20,272 bases of DNA from a virus, in the IMG/VR virus record IMGVR_UViG_3300047481_000206, positions 1-20,272 of that record. One strand, 5' to 3'. The notes under the pieces are model-generated. The model had not been told where the DNA came from. It saw only the letters and a program-made list of their open reading frames with translations, and ran no database searches. Position numbers and translations under genes: made by a program. Below, in pieces: positions 13,597 to 20,272 of this stretch (within the stretch, counting starts at the first letter, position 1; the number at the start of each line of letters is the position of its first letter).

Positions 13597-15095
13597 GTGT
13601 CTTCTCCTAATTGTATCTTGATTAGTTTGTGATTAAATCCTTCCGATTCGTATAGTTTTATACGCTCGTTCATGTGTCGGAGAGTATGATTTTTCCAACT
13701 TTTCCATGAAAGATCGTCTCCGATATCGTAAAGCCGTGCCACCGTTTTATCTTTTGATACACGCAATTGCCGACCAATGCTTTGTAAAACACGAATACGA
13801 GATTTTGACGGTGAAGCAAATACAATGTTATGGAGACGACGAATAGACACACCAGTACTGAATGTTCCGTATGATGCAACAATAATGGCATTAGATTCTG
13901 ATTCGACAATTTTACGAATCTCCTCTCTGTCTGCTGCCTCTGTACCACCATGCACAAAAAATACTTTGCGGTCAGAAGAAACAAAAGTCTTCACAAGAGT
14001 ATTTAGGATTTTCCCGTGATCCTGCACGAACTGAAACAGCACAAGCGAGTTTCCTTTTAGTCGTTCACACATTTTTGCAATAAACGTGTTTCTCCTTTTA
14101 GACGAGATAATCCACTTTATTTCGTCTTGATATTTTGCGCGTTTAATTGCCTCTCGGTCAAGATCAGGATACGACAGAAGCAAACAGTCAATTTTCAAGT
14201 CACTAAGTATCTGTTTTTCCATTAATGCTTTAGTTTTCGTAACCTCATATGTCTTGCCAAAAAGGCCTTCAAGCACAAGTTTGTGTGTGTTTGTACCGTC
14301 CAGTGTTCCAGTGGTTCCGATTCGATACGGACATGTTTTTAATTTGGTGAGAATAGCAGTAAGAGACTTGGACTTGAACAGGTGTGCTTCGTCGCCAATA
14401 ACTGCATGAAACTGCTGAAACCACTTTTCGCTTTGCTTGTAGATGCTCTGCCATGTAGATATCACTACACGTTTGTCTGTATTTTTTTCTTGTCCTGACA
14501 TGATTTTGTGGCAATTAACATCTGCATCCCATCTGTTTTCAGACGAATAGTCGGCAAAATCCGACAGCATTTGCTCTACAAGAGACACGGTGGGCACAAT
14601 AATAAGAATCTTTTTATTCTTTGGAATCTTATCAAGGTAATAGCGAATAAGGCTGTATATAATTAAACTCTTGCCGCTGCCTGTGGGTGACAGCAGCAAA
14701 CACCGCTCCTGTGTGAGCGCGTGATGCACGGCGTTTACTTGGTGATCGTGTGGGTTTGCGCGTTTGCCGCCCACGGTAACCTGTAAGAAATCCTGCATGA
14801 ATTTTCTTACAGAGTCAAGGGGGACAGATATTTCGTTCTTTGCGGGGAGAGCAACAGTGTAGTGTCGCTCGTCCGCAAACTTTTTAATGTAGTCAGTGAG
14901 TCCTGCGTAAATCTGTTGGGTGTGGATGTTATACAGTTTAATTTCACCGTTCCACAACCGTGAACGATATGCAGGCATAAACTTGTAACCAGGAACCTTG
15001 AATGTAAAGTAGTCTGATAGTTCGTGTGCAACCCCACGGTCGCAATGCACACGAACATACACAGAATCTACTGCACTCACATCAAGGTCAAACAT
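13593..15095 (-). CDS. uvsW: UvsW-like RNA/DNA helicase
   Basis: A 500-residue superfamily 2 helicase of the T4 UvsW type, which unwinds R-loops and branched DNA and shuts off origin replication in favour of recombination-dependent replication. The UvsW-specific N-terminal domain holds KVPGYKFMPAYRSRLWNGEIKLYN (33-56). Helicase motifs follow: Walker A SPTGSGKS (136-143), DEAH (235-238), TTGTLDG (261-267), motif V ASYGTFSTGVSIRRLHN (about 407-423) and motif VI QSIGRQLR (438-445). The ATG immediately follows the dCMP deaminase stop (TGA-ATG). It is close to full length for the family. Confidence 0.95.
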   Translation of the reverse strand: MFDLDVSAVDSVYVRVHCDRGVAHELSDYFTFKVPGYKFMPAYRSRLWNGEIKLYNIHTQQIYAGLTDYIKKFADERHYTVALPAKNEISVPLDSVRKFMQDFLQVTVGGKRANPHDHQVNAVHHALTQERCLLLSPTGSGKSLIIYSLIRYYLDKIPKNKKILIIVPTVSLVEQMLSDFADYSSENRWDADVNCHKIMSGQEKNTDKRVVISTWQSIYKQSEKWFQQFHAVIGDEAHLFKSKSLTAILTKLKTCPYRIGTTGTLDGTNTHKLVLEGLFGKTYEVTKTKALMEKQILSDLKIDCLLLSYPDLDREAIKRAKYQDEIKWIISSKRRNTFIAKMCERLKGNSLVLFQFVQDHGKILNTLVKTFVSSDRKVFFVHGGTEAADREEIRKIVESESNAIIVASYGTFSTGVSIRRLHNIVFASPSKSRIRVLQSIGRQLRVSKDKTVARLYDIGDDLSWKSWKNHTLRHMNERIKLYESEGFNHKLIKIQLGEDT

Positions 15096-15635
15096 TCAGA
15101 GTAGATCCTCATTTGTAATCTTCGATCCATTAAACTGTATACTATATTTAGAATCGAGATTGCCCCTCCATCCAACAACTTGTATGTCCGCATCGCTCAT
15201 CATTTCAATTCCTGCGAGAATGGAGTCTGTCCAACGCTCGTCCGTAGCTTCCACAAGGCGAGAAAGGGTAACCACTCGCTTGATGCCGAAATCAATAATA
15301 CAGCGTGAACACTCTGCACATGCGGCCCATGTGCAGTACATCGTCAAGCCTTGAAGCGGCAATCCATTTTTCAATCCCTTGAATAGTACCGTTCGTTCTG
15401 CGTGTTCGGTGCAGTAGTTTTTGTTTTCACCAGTACGAGGATATCCTACCGCTTGCAGTTGTGGAAGCACATGGTTCCATCCTGAAAGAACAGTTCCTCT
15501 GTTTGGAATCACAAGCACCGCACCCACTTGTGTGCGCGGATCAGTGCTGTGTCGTGCTACGGCGAAAGCGTCTTGTAGATACATTCGATCAACCCACCAA
15601 TTCTCCACATCCTTTTCTAAAAACTCACTGCCCAT
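15096..15635 (-). CDS. cd: Deoxycytidylate (dCMP) deaminase
   Basis: A 179-residue zinc-dependent deaminase converting dCMP to dUMP, which feeds thymidylate synthesis. Zinc and catalytic residues are TEHAERT (H78, A79, E80) and WAACAECSRC (C106, C109); the usual Pro before the first Cys of PC-x-x-C is Ala here. STDPRTQVGAVLV is the family's N-terminal block. ATG at 15635 is preferred because GGAG lies about 11 bases upstream; a TTG at 15656 would add 7 residues and deepen the overlap with uvsY. It is similar in size to T4 Cd (193). It lies between uvsY and uvsW. Confidence 0.92.
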   Translation of the reverse strand: MGSEFLEKDVENWWVDRMYLQDAFAVARHSTDPRTQVGAVLVIPNRGTVLSGWNHVLPQLQAVGYPRTGENKNYCTEHAERTVLFKGLKNGLPLQGLTMYCTWAACAECSRCIIDFGIKRVVTLSRLVEATDERWTDSILAGIEMMSDADIQVVGWRGNLDSKYSIQFNGSKITNEDLL

Positions 15636-16059
15636 TGGTGAATTTTCTCCACTCAATAGCGTTTCGTATCTTCCAGTGTCGGGTATTCAACTCTTTTACC
15701 ACTTCTTCCAACAGAGCAACTTTTTCTTTTTGGTATTGCGTCTTCTGCTGTAACTTGATAAGGTCTTGATCGGAGTTTAAGTACAGATCAATGTCGTGAC
15801 GCAGAATCTTTAGTGCAAACGGTTGCCACCCACGAGAATCCAATTCTTCTTGCGACATTTTACCTGTGTAGTACTCCCACTTTACACGGAGTAGAACGCT
15901 GTAGTCTGCCTCGGTCTTGCGCTGCACAAGCCGCTCATCCATGAGAAAGTTCAAGTACTTACTGTGTAGTTGAGGAATTTTTAAAGACTCCAGGTCCAGA
16001 GCAGCCTGGTCTAAATTCATGTCTTTTTGTATTTCTGTACGAATTTCATCTAGTGTCAT
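15625..16059 (-). CDS. uvsY: Recombination mediator UvsY
   Basis: A 144-residue UvsY homologue, which loads the UvsX recombinase onto gp32-coated single-stranded DNA. T4-like blocks include LKIPQLHSKYLNFLMDE, RVKWEYYTGKMSQEEL, PFALKILRHDIDLYLNSDQDLIKLQQKTQYQKEKV and RHWKIRNAIEWRKFTNG at the C-terminus. T4 UvsY is 137 residues. ATG at 16059 is chosen because the family match starts there, GGAAA lies 7 bases upstream, and the promoter at 16079-16106 would put the transcript start just ahead of it. The in-frame start at 16098 would lie inside the promoter. Confidence 0.94.
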   Translation of the reverse strand: MTLDEIRTEIQKDMNLDQAALDLESLKIPQLHSKYLNFLMDERLVQRKTEADYSVLLRVKWEYYTGKMSQEELDSRGWQPFALKILRHDIDLYLNSDQDLIKLQQKTQYQKEKVALLEEVVKELNTRHWKIRNAIEWRKFTNGQ

Positions 16060-16078
16060 ATAAATTTCCGTGCTGCGT

Positions 16079-16106
16079 ATTGTACACCAACAGCACACAG
16101 AGTCAA
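16079..16106 (-). promoter_or_regulatory. Sigma70-type promoter for uvsY
   Basis: On the minus strand TTGACT (16106-16101) and TACAAT (16084-16079) are 16 bases apart, each one base from consensus. Predicted start near 16072, leaving a leader of about 12 bases before the uvsY ATG. Spacing and architecture match the gene 55 promoter, and both have TTGGTG close before the -10. It sits in the 54-base gap after the tail-tube gene and would start the early recombination/replication transcript. Confidence 0.75.
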
Positions 16107-16113
16107 GAGGTAT

Positions 16114-16641
16114 TCACAATACTTCTATATTGTAATTTCTGTACGCAAAAGTTGCCGTGCATTGAAACGGCTCGGGATCCATCAAAGTGGTGGTAAAGTC
16201 AATCGACCCAAGAGTACGGGGGTACAGTCCATCAAAGGTTACATTGATTTTTGGATTTTTCGTGCTGTTAAGAATTATAAGATTAGCGGTGGTTAGGTGG
16301 GTATTCGTAGCAGCAAATTCTCCGTACCCTTCCACTTGGGTGGTGGAGCGCATCCAATTGAATATTTCAAGCCAATTACGCATTCGCTCGTCCACCAAGA
16401 ATGTAATACTCAATTCATCAAAATCTAGTTTGGTGGGTTGCTTTACCGCCATAAACGGTGTGGGCATCAGCACTTCTCCCATCGTCACTGTGGGCACGGA
16501 TGCACTTTGACAGAAGTATGTGACATTAGGCAAACGCTGAATGTAGAAACGAAAATATGTCGGCAGCAGAGGGTTAATGCTGTCTGGATACCGATCTTTA
16601 ATGTCGTCAGGAAATACTGTAAAGTCGTATGGGATTGCCAT
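16114..16641 (-). CDS. Tail-tube-fold protein (T4 gp19/gp54-like)
   Basis: A 175-residue structural protein resembling the T4 tail tube (gp19) and tube-cap (gp54) family. LPTYFRFYIQRLPNVTYFCQSASVPTVTMGEVLMPTPF (28-65 or so) matches the N-terminal strand plus 'P-x-x-x' loop. KLDFDELSITFLVDERMRNWLEIFNWM resembles the gp54 'VISFRMD...W' segment. FDGLYPRTLGSIDFTTTLMDPEPFQCTATFAYRNY resembles the gp19 'KGLWPTNVGELQLDW...F-x-V-T-x-A' end. The ATG at 16641 is used because the upstream in-frame TTG lies in the gene 23 terminator; no clear ribosome site is seen. Tube, cap or another tail completion role cannot be separated by eye. Confidence 0.68.
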   Translation of the reverse strand: MAIPYDFTVFPDDIKDRYPDSINPLLPTYFRFYIQRLPNVTYFCQSASVPTVTMGEVLMPTPFMAVKQPTKLDFDELSITFLVDERMRNWLEIFNWMRSTTQVEGYGEFAATNTHLTTANLIILNSTKNPKINVTFDGLYPRTLGSIDFTTTLMDPEPFQCTATFAYRNYNIEVL

Positions 16642-16652
16642 AACAGTATGTA

Positions 16653-16685
16653 GGAAAAGAAAAGGGGAGGGCAAAAGCCCTCCCC
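16653..16685 (-). terminator. Rho-independent terminator after gene 23
   Basis: On the minus strand GGGGAGGGC (16685-16677), loop TTTT, and GCCCTCCCC (16672-16664) make a perfect 9-bp GC-rich stem, followed by TTTTCTTTTCC (16663-16653). It begins 25 bases after the gene 23 stop. It should cap the capsid transcript and insulate it from the tail and replication genes. Confidence 0.93.
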
Positions 16686-16710
16686 CATTCAGTTAGTGTT
16701 GTTACTACTA

Positions 16711-18153
16711 TTACGAAGCCACGCCGTGGAGGTTGTCCACGCGGAAGATGCGATAATAGAGGTTGCTGCGCTGCTTCAGCAAACCAGCGCCAACTGTCGT
16801 TCCCTCCGCGAATGGGTTCGCAACCATGCCGTAGCGGGTCTTGAACGCCATCTTGGGCTGGAAGGTAGCAGTATCAACTGCACGCATCATCTGTAGTGGG
16901 ACATAGGGGCAGTAGAACATACCCGCGTCATACGGACTGGTTCCCTTGTATCCAACGCAAACGAAGTTTGCTGATGTTGATGTGGTGTCAATGTAGGGGT
17001 CAATGTAGACCTTTAGCTTGCCGTTGAGCGTACCTGCGAAGGTATTGCCCGTGTCGTCAACATCAAGGCTGACATTGAGGGCGGGTGAGATGTTCAGGAA
17101 TCCACCCATTGCGAGGGCTGAAGCAACATCTGCGGAGCAGATGATGAAGTTGCCCTTGCCACGGCGGGTGTCCTTGGCGATCTTGTTGCACTCACGCTCA
17201 ATCTGGAACATTAGACCACGGAACTTCTCCGCGCTCCAACGACCGTCCGAGTCCTGAATGAGATCGTAGATGCCGCCTGCGGCAGAGCTCGCACTCAATC
17301 CGCCAGCAACAGTCTTGTAGTACAGATCGCTCTGCTGTGCACCGAGTTTCGCGCAACGATACACATTGCGAACAACCTCGCGGTTGAGTTCGGCAAGAAT
17401 CTCGGTGCTGAGAATGTTGGCGAGTTCTGTTTCAGCATCCAAGCCGTGAACAGCCTTGAGATCTTGAGCCAATTCAATCGAGTAGGACGCCGCAAGTGCG
17501 CGGGTGTTTGCAGCAACTGCGACACGCTCAATGCTGAAGCCCATCTCGTTTGGAATAAGGCTCTCACCTGTGTTGGTGTTGATTCCAACGCCCTGAGTAA
17601 GGCCAGTAGCAGTCTCGGCATTGAGACCAGGCAGACCAAGGAACGGATCAGTGAAACCAAAGTTTCCACCGAGTCCACCTGTGGTGCCGCGAGCAGCACC
17701 ACCAGTTTGACCGGAGAAACCAGCAGCAGCAGTAGCACCCGAGAAAGCAACATCAGGCTCGTTGAAGAAGGCTTCTGCACCCTGATTGGTGTTGCCGTAT
17801 GTGCCACCGTACTTGCTACGCATTGCGAAGATCAAACCTGTCGGAGCCGACATAGCCTGAACGCCGCAGATGTCGTAAGCCATCAGGTTGGGCATGGCGC
17901 GGCGAACCAACTGGATAAGAATTGGATCGTAGCCCTTGATGTTGCCTTCGCCACCCATAACTGGGGACATTCCGCCGCCAACAGTATTATTGGTTTCAAT
18001 GAGTGTTTGCTCGCGGATAGCCTTCTCCTGGTTCTCCAGAAGAGTTGCAATGGTGGCACGCTTATGGGTATCCGTGATCGGAGCCATATCCTTGTGGTCA
18101 AGAACGGGCTTCCACTTACGGAGTGCCTGCTCTGTTAGAAACTTGTCTTCCAT
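16711..18153 (-). CDS. 23: Major capsid protein gp23
   Basis: The 480-residue T4-type major head protein (T4: 521), HK97 fold. The N-terminal prosegment starts EQALRKWKPVLDHKDMAPI, followed by a family block around GYDPILIQLVRRAMPNLMAYDICGVQAMSAPTGLIFAMRSKY. The Gly/Ala-rich stretch (about 134-170) is normal for the insertion region. A likely maturation cut by the gp21 protease is after LIE (51-53), which fits the [L/I]-x-E rule; T4 is cut after residue 65. AAGGAG lies 8 bases before the ATG. It is followed by a strong terminator and preceded by scaffold 22, as in T4. Confidence 0.97.
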   Translation of the reverse strand: MEDKFLTEQALRKWKPVLDHKDMAPITDTHKRATIATLLENQEKAIREQTLIETNNTVGGGMSPVMGGEGNIKGYDPILIQLVRRAMPNLMAYDICGVQAMSAPTGLIFAMRSKYGGTYGNTNQGAEAFFNEPDVAFSGATAAAGFSGQTGGAARGTTGGLGGNFGFTDPFLGLPGLNAETATGLTQGVGINTNTGESLIPNEMGFSIERVAVAANTRALAASYSIELAQDLKAVHGLDAETELANILSTEILAELNREVVRNVYRCAKLGAQQSDLYYKTVAGGLSASSAAGGIYDLIQDSDGRWSAEKFRGLMFQIERECNKIAKDTRRGKGNFIICSADVASALAMGGFLNISPALNVSLDVDDTGNTFAGTLNGKLKVYIDPYIDTTSTSANFVCVGYKGTSPYDAGMFYCPYVPLQMMRAVDTATFQPKMAFKTRYGMVANPFAEGTTVGAGLLKQRSNLYYRIFRVDNLHGVAS

Positions 18154-18178
18154 GTTAGTATCTCCTTAAACTTTTTAA

Positions 18179-18193
18179 ACAGTCTGTGACTGT
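18179..18193 (-). other. Short perfect hairpin between genes 22 and 23
   Basis: ACAGTC-aca-GACTGT (6-bp stem, 3-base loop) lies 3 bases after the 22 stop, followed on the minus strand by TTTAAAAAG and then the gene 23 ribosome site. It could slow polymerase, mark an RNA-processing point, or protect the gene 23 message. It is too short and its T-tract too broken for a firm terminator call. Confidence 0.4.
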
Positions 18194-18196
18194 GAA

Positions 18197-19384
18197 TTAC
18201 TCTCGTGACTTGCTCATCGAACGCGCAAATGCTTCGACAAGCGGGGAAGCCTCGGAAGCGTCCTCGTAGGATTCCTCTAGGGACTCCTCCGTGGCTTCTC
18301 CCTCGGTGACGGTGCTGCCGATGGTTTCGATGTTCTCTCGGAGAACACCGACCTTCTCGGCAAACTGCTCTACGGTATCAAACTCAAGGTCTTCGGCAAG
18401 ACGGCGAAGTTTCTCGCTGTCGGTGTCGGTAAGACCTTCTGAAATCTCGCGGAGTACGATCTCGCACTGTAGTTGCTCGACCTCTTCGACAAGTTCCATG
18501 TTCTTCTCAACCTGAGACTGTAGTTCACCGTCAAGGGCTTCAGCCTGCTCAACTGTAGACTCAAACAGATCCAGTTTCTCCTCGGGAACCTCAATGTACG
18601 ACTCGGCAAAGAGTCCACGGAGGTTGGAGATGAAGTTTTCGGTGATCTCGGTGCGGAGTCCCTGCTCAACTGCAAGGCGGTTCTCCTGCATCCACTCTTC
18701 AACCACATAGTTCAGGTAGTCATCAATGCGCTCAACGAGTTCTTCGGTGACAGCAACGGTGTGCTGCTCAAGCAGCGACTCGTACTTGGCTTGAACTTCT
18801 TCTTCAATCTGACGGGTGCGCTCGTTGAGGTGAGCCTCAAAGAGTGTAGCAGCAGAAGCCTTGAATTCTTCAGAGAGTTCTTGACCATTGAAAAGAACAG
18901 CAATGTCTTCCTTCACGGTGGGTTTGATCTCTGGAATCTTGGTTTCAGCCTTTGCAGCTGATGGTTTGGGCTTAATGGTTGCCTTGTTCTTGCCGCTGTT
19001 GTCGCCAGTTGGCTCGGCAATCTTTGCACCCTTCTTGTTCACATCATGGGTGATCTGCGTGCTAGCGTAGTCGGAGGCGGCTTCTTCCACCTTTTCCTTC
19101 TTCTTTCCGAACTTACTCTTAAGGAAGGCAGGCATCTTCTTCTTGCCCTCTTCTTCGTCTTCTTCTTCGTCCTCTTCTTCTTCGTCGTCTTCTCCACACT
19201 TTGCTTCTTCAAGTTCTTCCTCTACGATTTCTTCGTCGTCTCCGTAGATTTCCTCTTCTGAAACGGCATCCCCATCGGAGATATCTTCACCTTCAGGAGT
19301 GTCATGATCTTCGGCGTTCTCCGCAAGAAAGCCTTCGCCCAAAATTACCTTCTTGATGACATCTTCGATCTTTTCGTTAGCCAT
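18197..19384 (-). CDS. 22: Prohead core scaffold protein gp22
   Basis: A 395-residue, strongly acidic, helical scaffold protein around which the prohead shell assembles; it is later degraded by gp21. The N-terminal 80 residues are acidic, with an almost pure Asp/Glu run (65-79), then a basic patch (KKKMPAFLKSKFGKKKEK, 81-98). The C-terminal half (from LFNGQELSEEF, about 165) is the conserved T4-like part, rich in coiled coil (HLNERTRQIEEEVQAKYESLLEQ). Possible gp21 cut sites ([L/I]-x-E) occur throughout. It is longer than T4 gp22 (269), the extra length lying mostly in the charged N-terminal region. AAGGAG lies about 10 bases before the ATG. Confidence 0.93.
   Translation of the reverse strand: MANEKIEDVIKKVILGEGFLAENAEDHDTPEGEDISDGDAVSEEEIYGDDEEIVEEELEEAKCGEDDEEEEDEEEDEEEGKKKMPAFLKSKFGKKKEKVEEAASDYASTQITHDVNKKGAKIAEPTGDNSGKNKATIKPKPSAAKAETKIPEIKPTVKEDIAVLFNGQELSEEFKASAATLFEAHLNERTRQIEEEVQAKYESLLEQHTVAVTEELVERIDDYLNYVVEEWMQENRLAVEQGLRTEITENFISNLRGLFAESYIEVPEEKLDLFESTVEQAEALDGELQSQVEKNMELVEEVEQLQCEIVLREISEGLTDTDSEKLRRLAEDLEFDTVEQFAEKVGVLRENIETIGSTVTEGEATEESLEESYEDASEASPLVEAFARSMSKSRE
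19148..19192 (-). repeat. 22: Low-complexity Asp/Glu codon run in gene 22
   Basis: About fifteen consecutive GAA/GAG/GAC/GAT codons form an imperfect trinucleotide repeat encoding the acidic run (residues 65-79). Such tracts can change length by slippage. It is coding sequence, not a separate element. Confidence 0.7.
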
Positions 19385-19420
19385 GGCTGTGAATCTCCTT
19401 CTAAAGAATATATAGAATCG

Positions 19421-20062
19421 TCAAAGTTTTGATATGAAGTCTTTGAACAGCCGCATGGCTTGTTCTTCCAAATTATGTGATGAGGTCTTTTTAATAATCT
19501 GCTTATAGTTCTCCACCTCCACAGGCTTGAGAACTCCACCGTCCCAAATCCATTCTCGTCCTTCCATGATACCGTTTACAAACGCATTGGGGGCAGACGG
19601 GTCAGCAACCACATCCACCGCAGCCAGCATAAAGTCTTCCTGTACCACATTCACCCCGTCCTGCTCCTTTAGACTACCCATGCCACGGGACGAAACACCC
19701 AGTTTCACGCCCTCGTCAATCAGATTGCGGACAATCTTGCCGTATGGAGTGTCAAGAATCTTGGCTTTGCCGTATACGTCTTTATTTTCAAGGCGCAAGT
19801 CCTTGATAAGATGGGACACGCGCTCCAGGTTCACGGTTGGGCCTTCGGGGTGACCCAGTTCGCCCATTGCGCGGTTGGTCTTCACATATTCTTTCTGATA
19901 CCGATCCAGTTCCTTCTCCATGACGGCAATGGGGTACACGCGACCGTTGCGATTCTTCGCTTCAGCCTGCATGAACACGCCTTCAATGAAGTAGTGCTTC
20001 TGACCGTCTTTGGTTTCGGTCAGGATGTTGATGTCCTGTACTGTTTCGGTGATGAGTTTCAT
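19421..20062 (-). CDS. 21: Prohead core protease gp21
   Basis: A 213-residue serine protease of the T4 gp21 type (T4: 212) that cuts scaffold and capsid proteins during head maturation. Family blocks are FMQAEAKNRNGRVYPIAVME (30-49), GELGHPEGPTVNLERVSHLI (68-87; H71 candidate catalytic His) and GVKLGVSSRGMGS (118-130; S124 or S125 candidate nucleophile), with D154 in VVADPSAPNAF as a possible third member. The His-to-Ser and Ser-to-Asp spacings agree with those I recall for T4. The ATG overlaps the upstream gene's TGA (ATGA). It is followed by scaffold 22 after a 36-base gap with a strong ribosome site. Confidence 0.96.
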   Translation of the reverse strand: MKLITETVQDINILTETKDGQKHYFIEGVFMQAEAKNRNGRVYPIAVMEKELDRYQKEYVKTNRAMGELGHPEGPTVNLERVSHLIKDLRLENKDVYGKAKILDTPYGKIVRNLIDEGVKLGVSSRGMGSLKEQDGVNVVQEDFMLAAVDVVADPSAPNAFVNGIMEGREWIWDGGVLKPVEVENYKQIIKKTSSHNLEEQAMRLFKDFISKL

Positions 20063-20272
20063 GGGGTTTTCTTCGACTTTCGTGTTTCAAACCACTTCTT
20101 CAACGCCTTGTCTTTCTTTTTGGCAGCAGCCCGAGCCTGTTCACTCTTAGAGCCAGTCATCTTCTCCATGTCGGGTGGCGGCACTTCAAGTGCTTTTGGG
20201 TATACTTCATCCAACTGCTCTGTGGCTTCGTTGAACACGCCGTTCGCAACAGCAAACCGCGCCTCGTCAAGA
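20059..20272 (-). CDS. C-terminal end of a small head-region protein (gene 67/68 position)
   Basis: The last 70 codons of a gene entering from the right edge, ending in ATGA overlap with 21. The readable part is LDEARFAVANGVFNEATEQLDEVYP, then a Pro-rich turn (EVPPPDMEKM) and a basic Ala/Lys-rich helix (ARAAAKKKDKALKKWFETRKSKK). In T4 the genes between portal 20 and protease 21 are the prohead core proteins 67 and 68; this gene occupies that slot and may be an equivalent, but I see no firm similarity. The basic end could pair with the very acidic gp22. Confidence 0.6.
   Translation of the reverse strand, partial: LDEARFAVANGVFNEATEQLDEVYPKALEVPPPDMEKMTGSKSEQARAAAKKKDKALKKWFETRKSKKTP

Noticed and set aside
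16642-16674. Upstream TTG extension of the tail-tube-fold gene
   Set aside because: It would translate through the gene 23 terminator stem; the MAIPYDF start is the natural N-terminus.
17446-18138. 230-codon plus-strand open frame opposite gene 23
   Set aside because: It is antisense to the major capsid gene; its composition follows from the codon bias of gene 23 and it has no ribosome site or domain.
19130-19260. Tandem trinucleotide-like repeat tract
   Set aside because: It is explained by the acidic Asp/Glu region of scaffold protein gp22; no unit repeats exactly and it is not an origin or CRISPR-like array.
19385-19420. Possible T4-type late promoter before gene 22 (TCTATATATTC)
   Set aside because: It differs from the T4 late box TATAAATA at two positions, and similar AT-rich strings occur by chance here; not enough to list.
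1-20272. tRNA genes, CRISPR arrays, integrase/att sites or insertion sequences
   Set aside because: I looked in the intergenic gaps and on both strands and saw none; nearly all of the window is coding and the gaps are under about 70 bases.

Overview
The window is a piece of a T4-like (Tevenvirinae-related) tailed-phage genome, about 20 kb in which every supported gene lies on the minus strand. The identification rests on an unbroken run of T4 core genes recognisable by sequence: prohead protease 21, scaffold 22, major capsid protein 23, a tail-tube-fold protein, UvsY, UvsW, late sigma factor 55, 47/46, RNase H, 45, 44, 62 and RegA. The gene order, the Sm-like gene and the proteins' character resemble marine/freshwater T4-like phages (cyanophage or pelagiphage type) more than enteric T4. 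The host cannot be read from the sequence.

Layout in transcription order (right to left). (1) 20272-16653: head genes, namely the end of an unnamed small head-region gene, then 21, 22 and 23, closed by a strong rho-independent terminator. (2) 16641-13593: a tail-tube-fold gene, then a near-consensus sigma70-type promoter in front of uvsY, dCMP deaminase and uvsW. (3) 13596-12067: a gene with an N-terminal Sm-like (LSm) domain and a long charged tail, then gene 55 behind a second promoter whose -35 and -10 hexamers match the sigma70 consensus exactly. (4) 12070-6346: 47, a PLP-fold cargo gene, 46, an unrecognised 377-residue protein, RNase H and a small basic protein. (5) 6374-2800: sliding clamp 45, clamp loader 44, a DNA methyltransferase cargo gene, clamp loader 62 and RegA. 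(6) 2784-1: a glycan cassette of three GT-A-like glycosyltransferases, one GT-B/heptosyltransferase-like protein and the start of a cytidylyltransferase-like gene. Most junctions are 1-4 base overlaps of ATGA, GTGA or TAATG type, so translation is probably coupled along the operon.

Together the core genes supply the replisome (clamp, clamp loader, primer removal), recombination-dependent replication (46/47, UvsY, UvsW), nucleotide supply (dCMP deaminase), the switch to late transcription (55, which needs clamp 45) and capsid assembly (21-23).

The most unusual parts are accessory. A PLP-enzyme-like gene sits exactly between 47 and 46 and is flanked by a 32-bp direct repeat (31/32 identical) that copies the end of gene 47 through the first two codons of gene 46, which looks like the scar of a recent insertion. 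A DNA methyltransferase splits the normally adjacent clamp-loader genes 44 and 62. Gene 47 is broken by a +1 frameshift that, if bridged, restores a 342-residue protein close to T4 gp47 (339). Gp55 carries an internal clamp-binding-like motif followed by an unusual Lys-rich tail. No tRNA, CRISPR array, integrase or IS element was seen, and no gene-free stretch exceeds about 70 bases.
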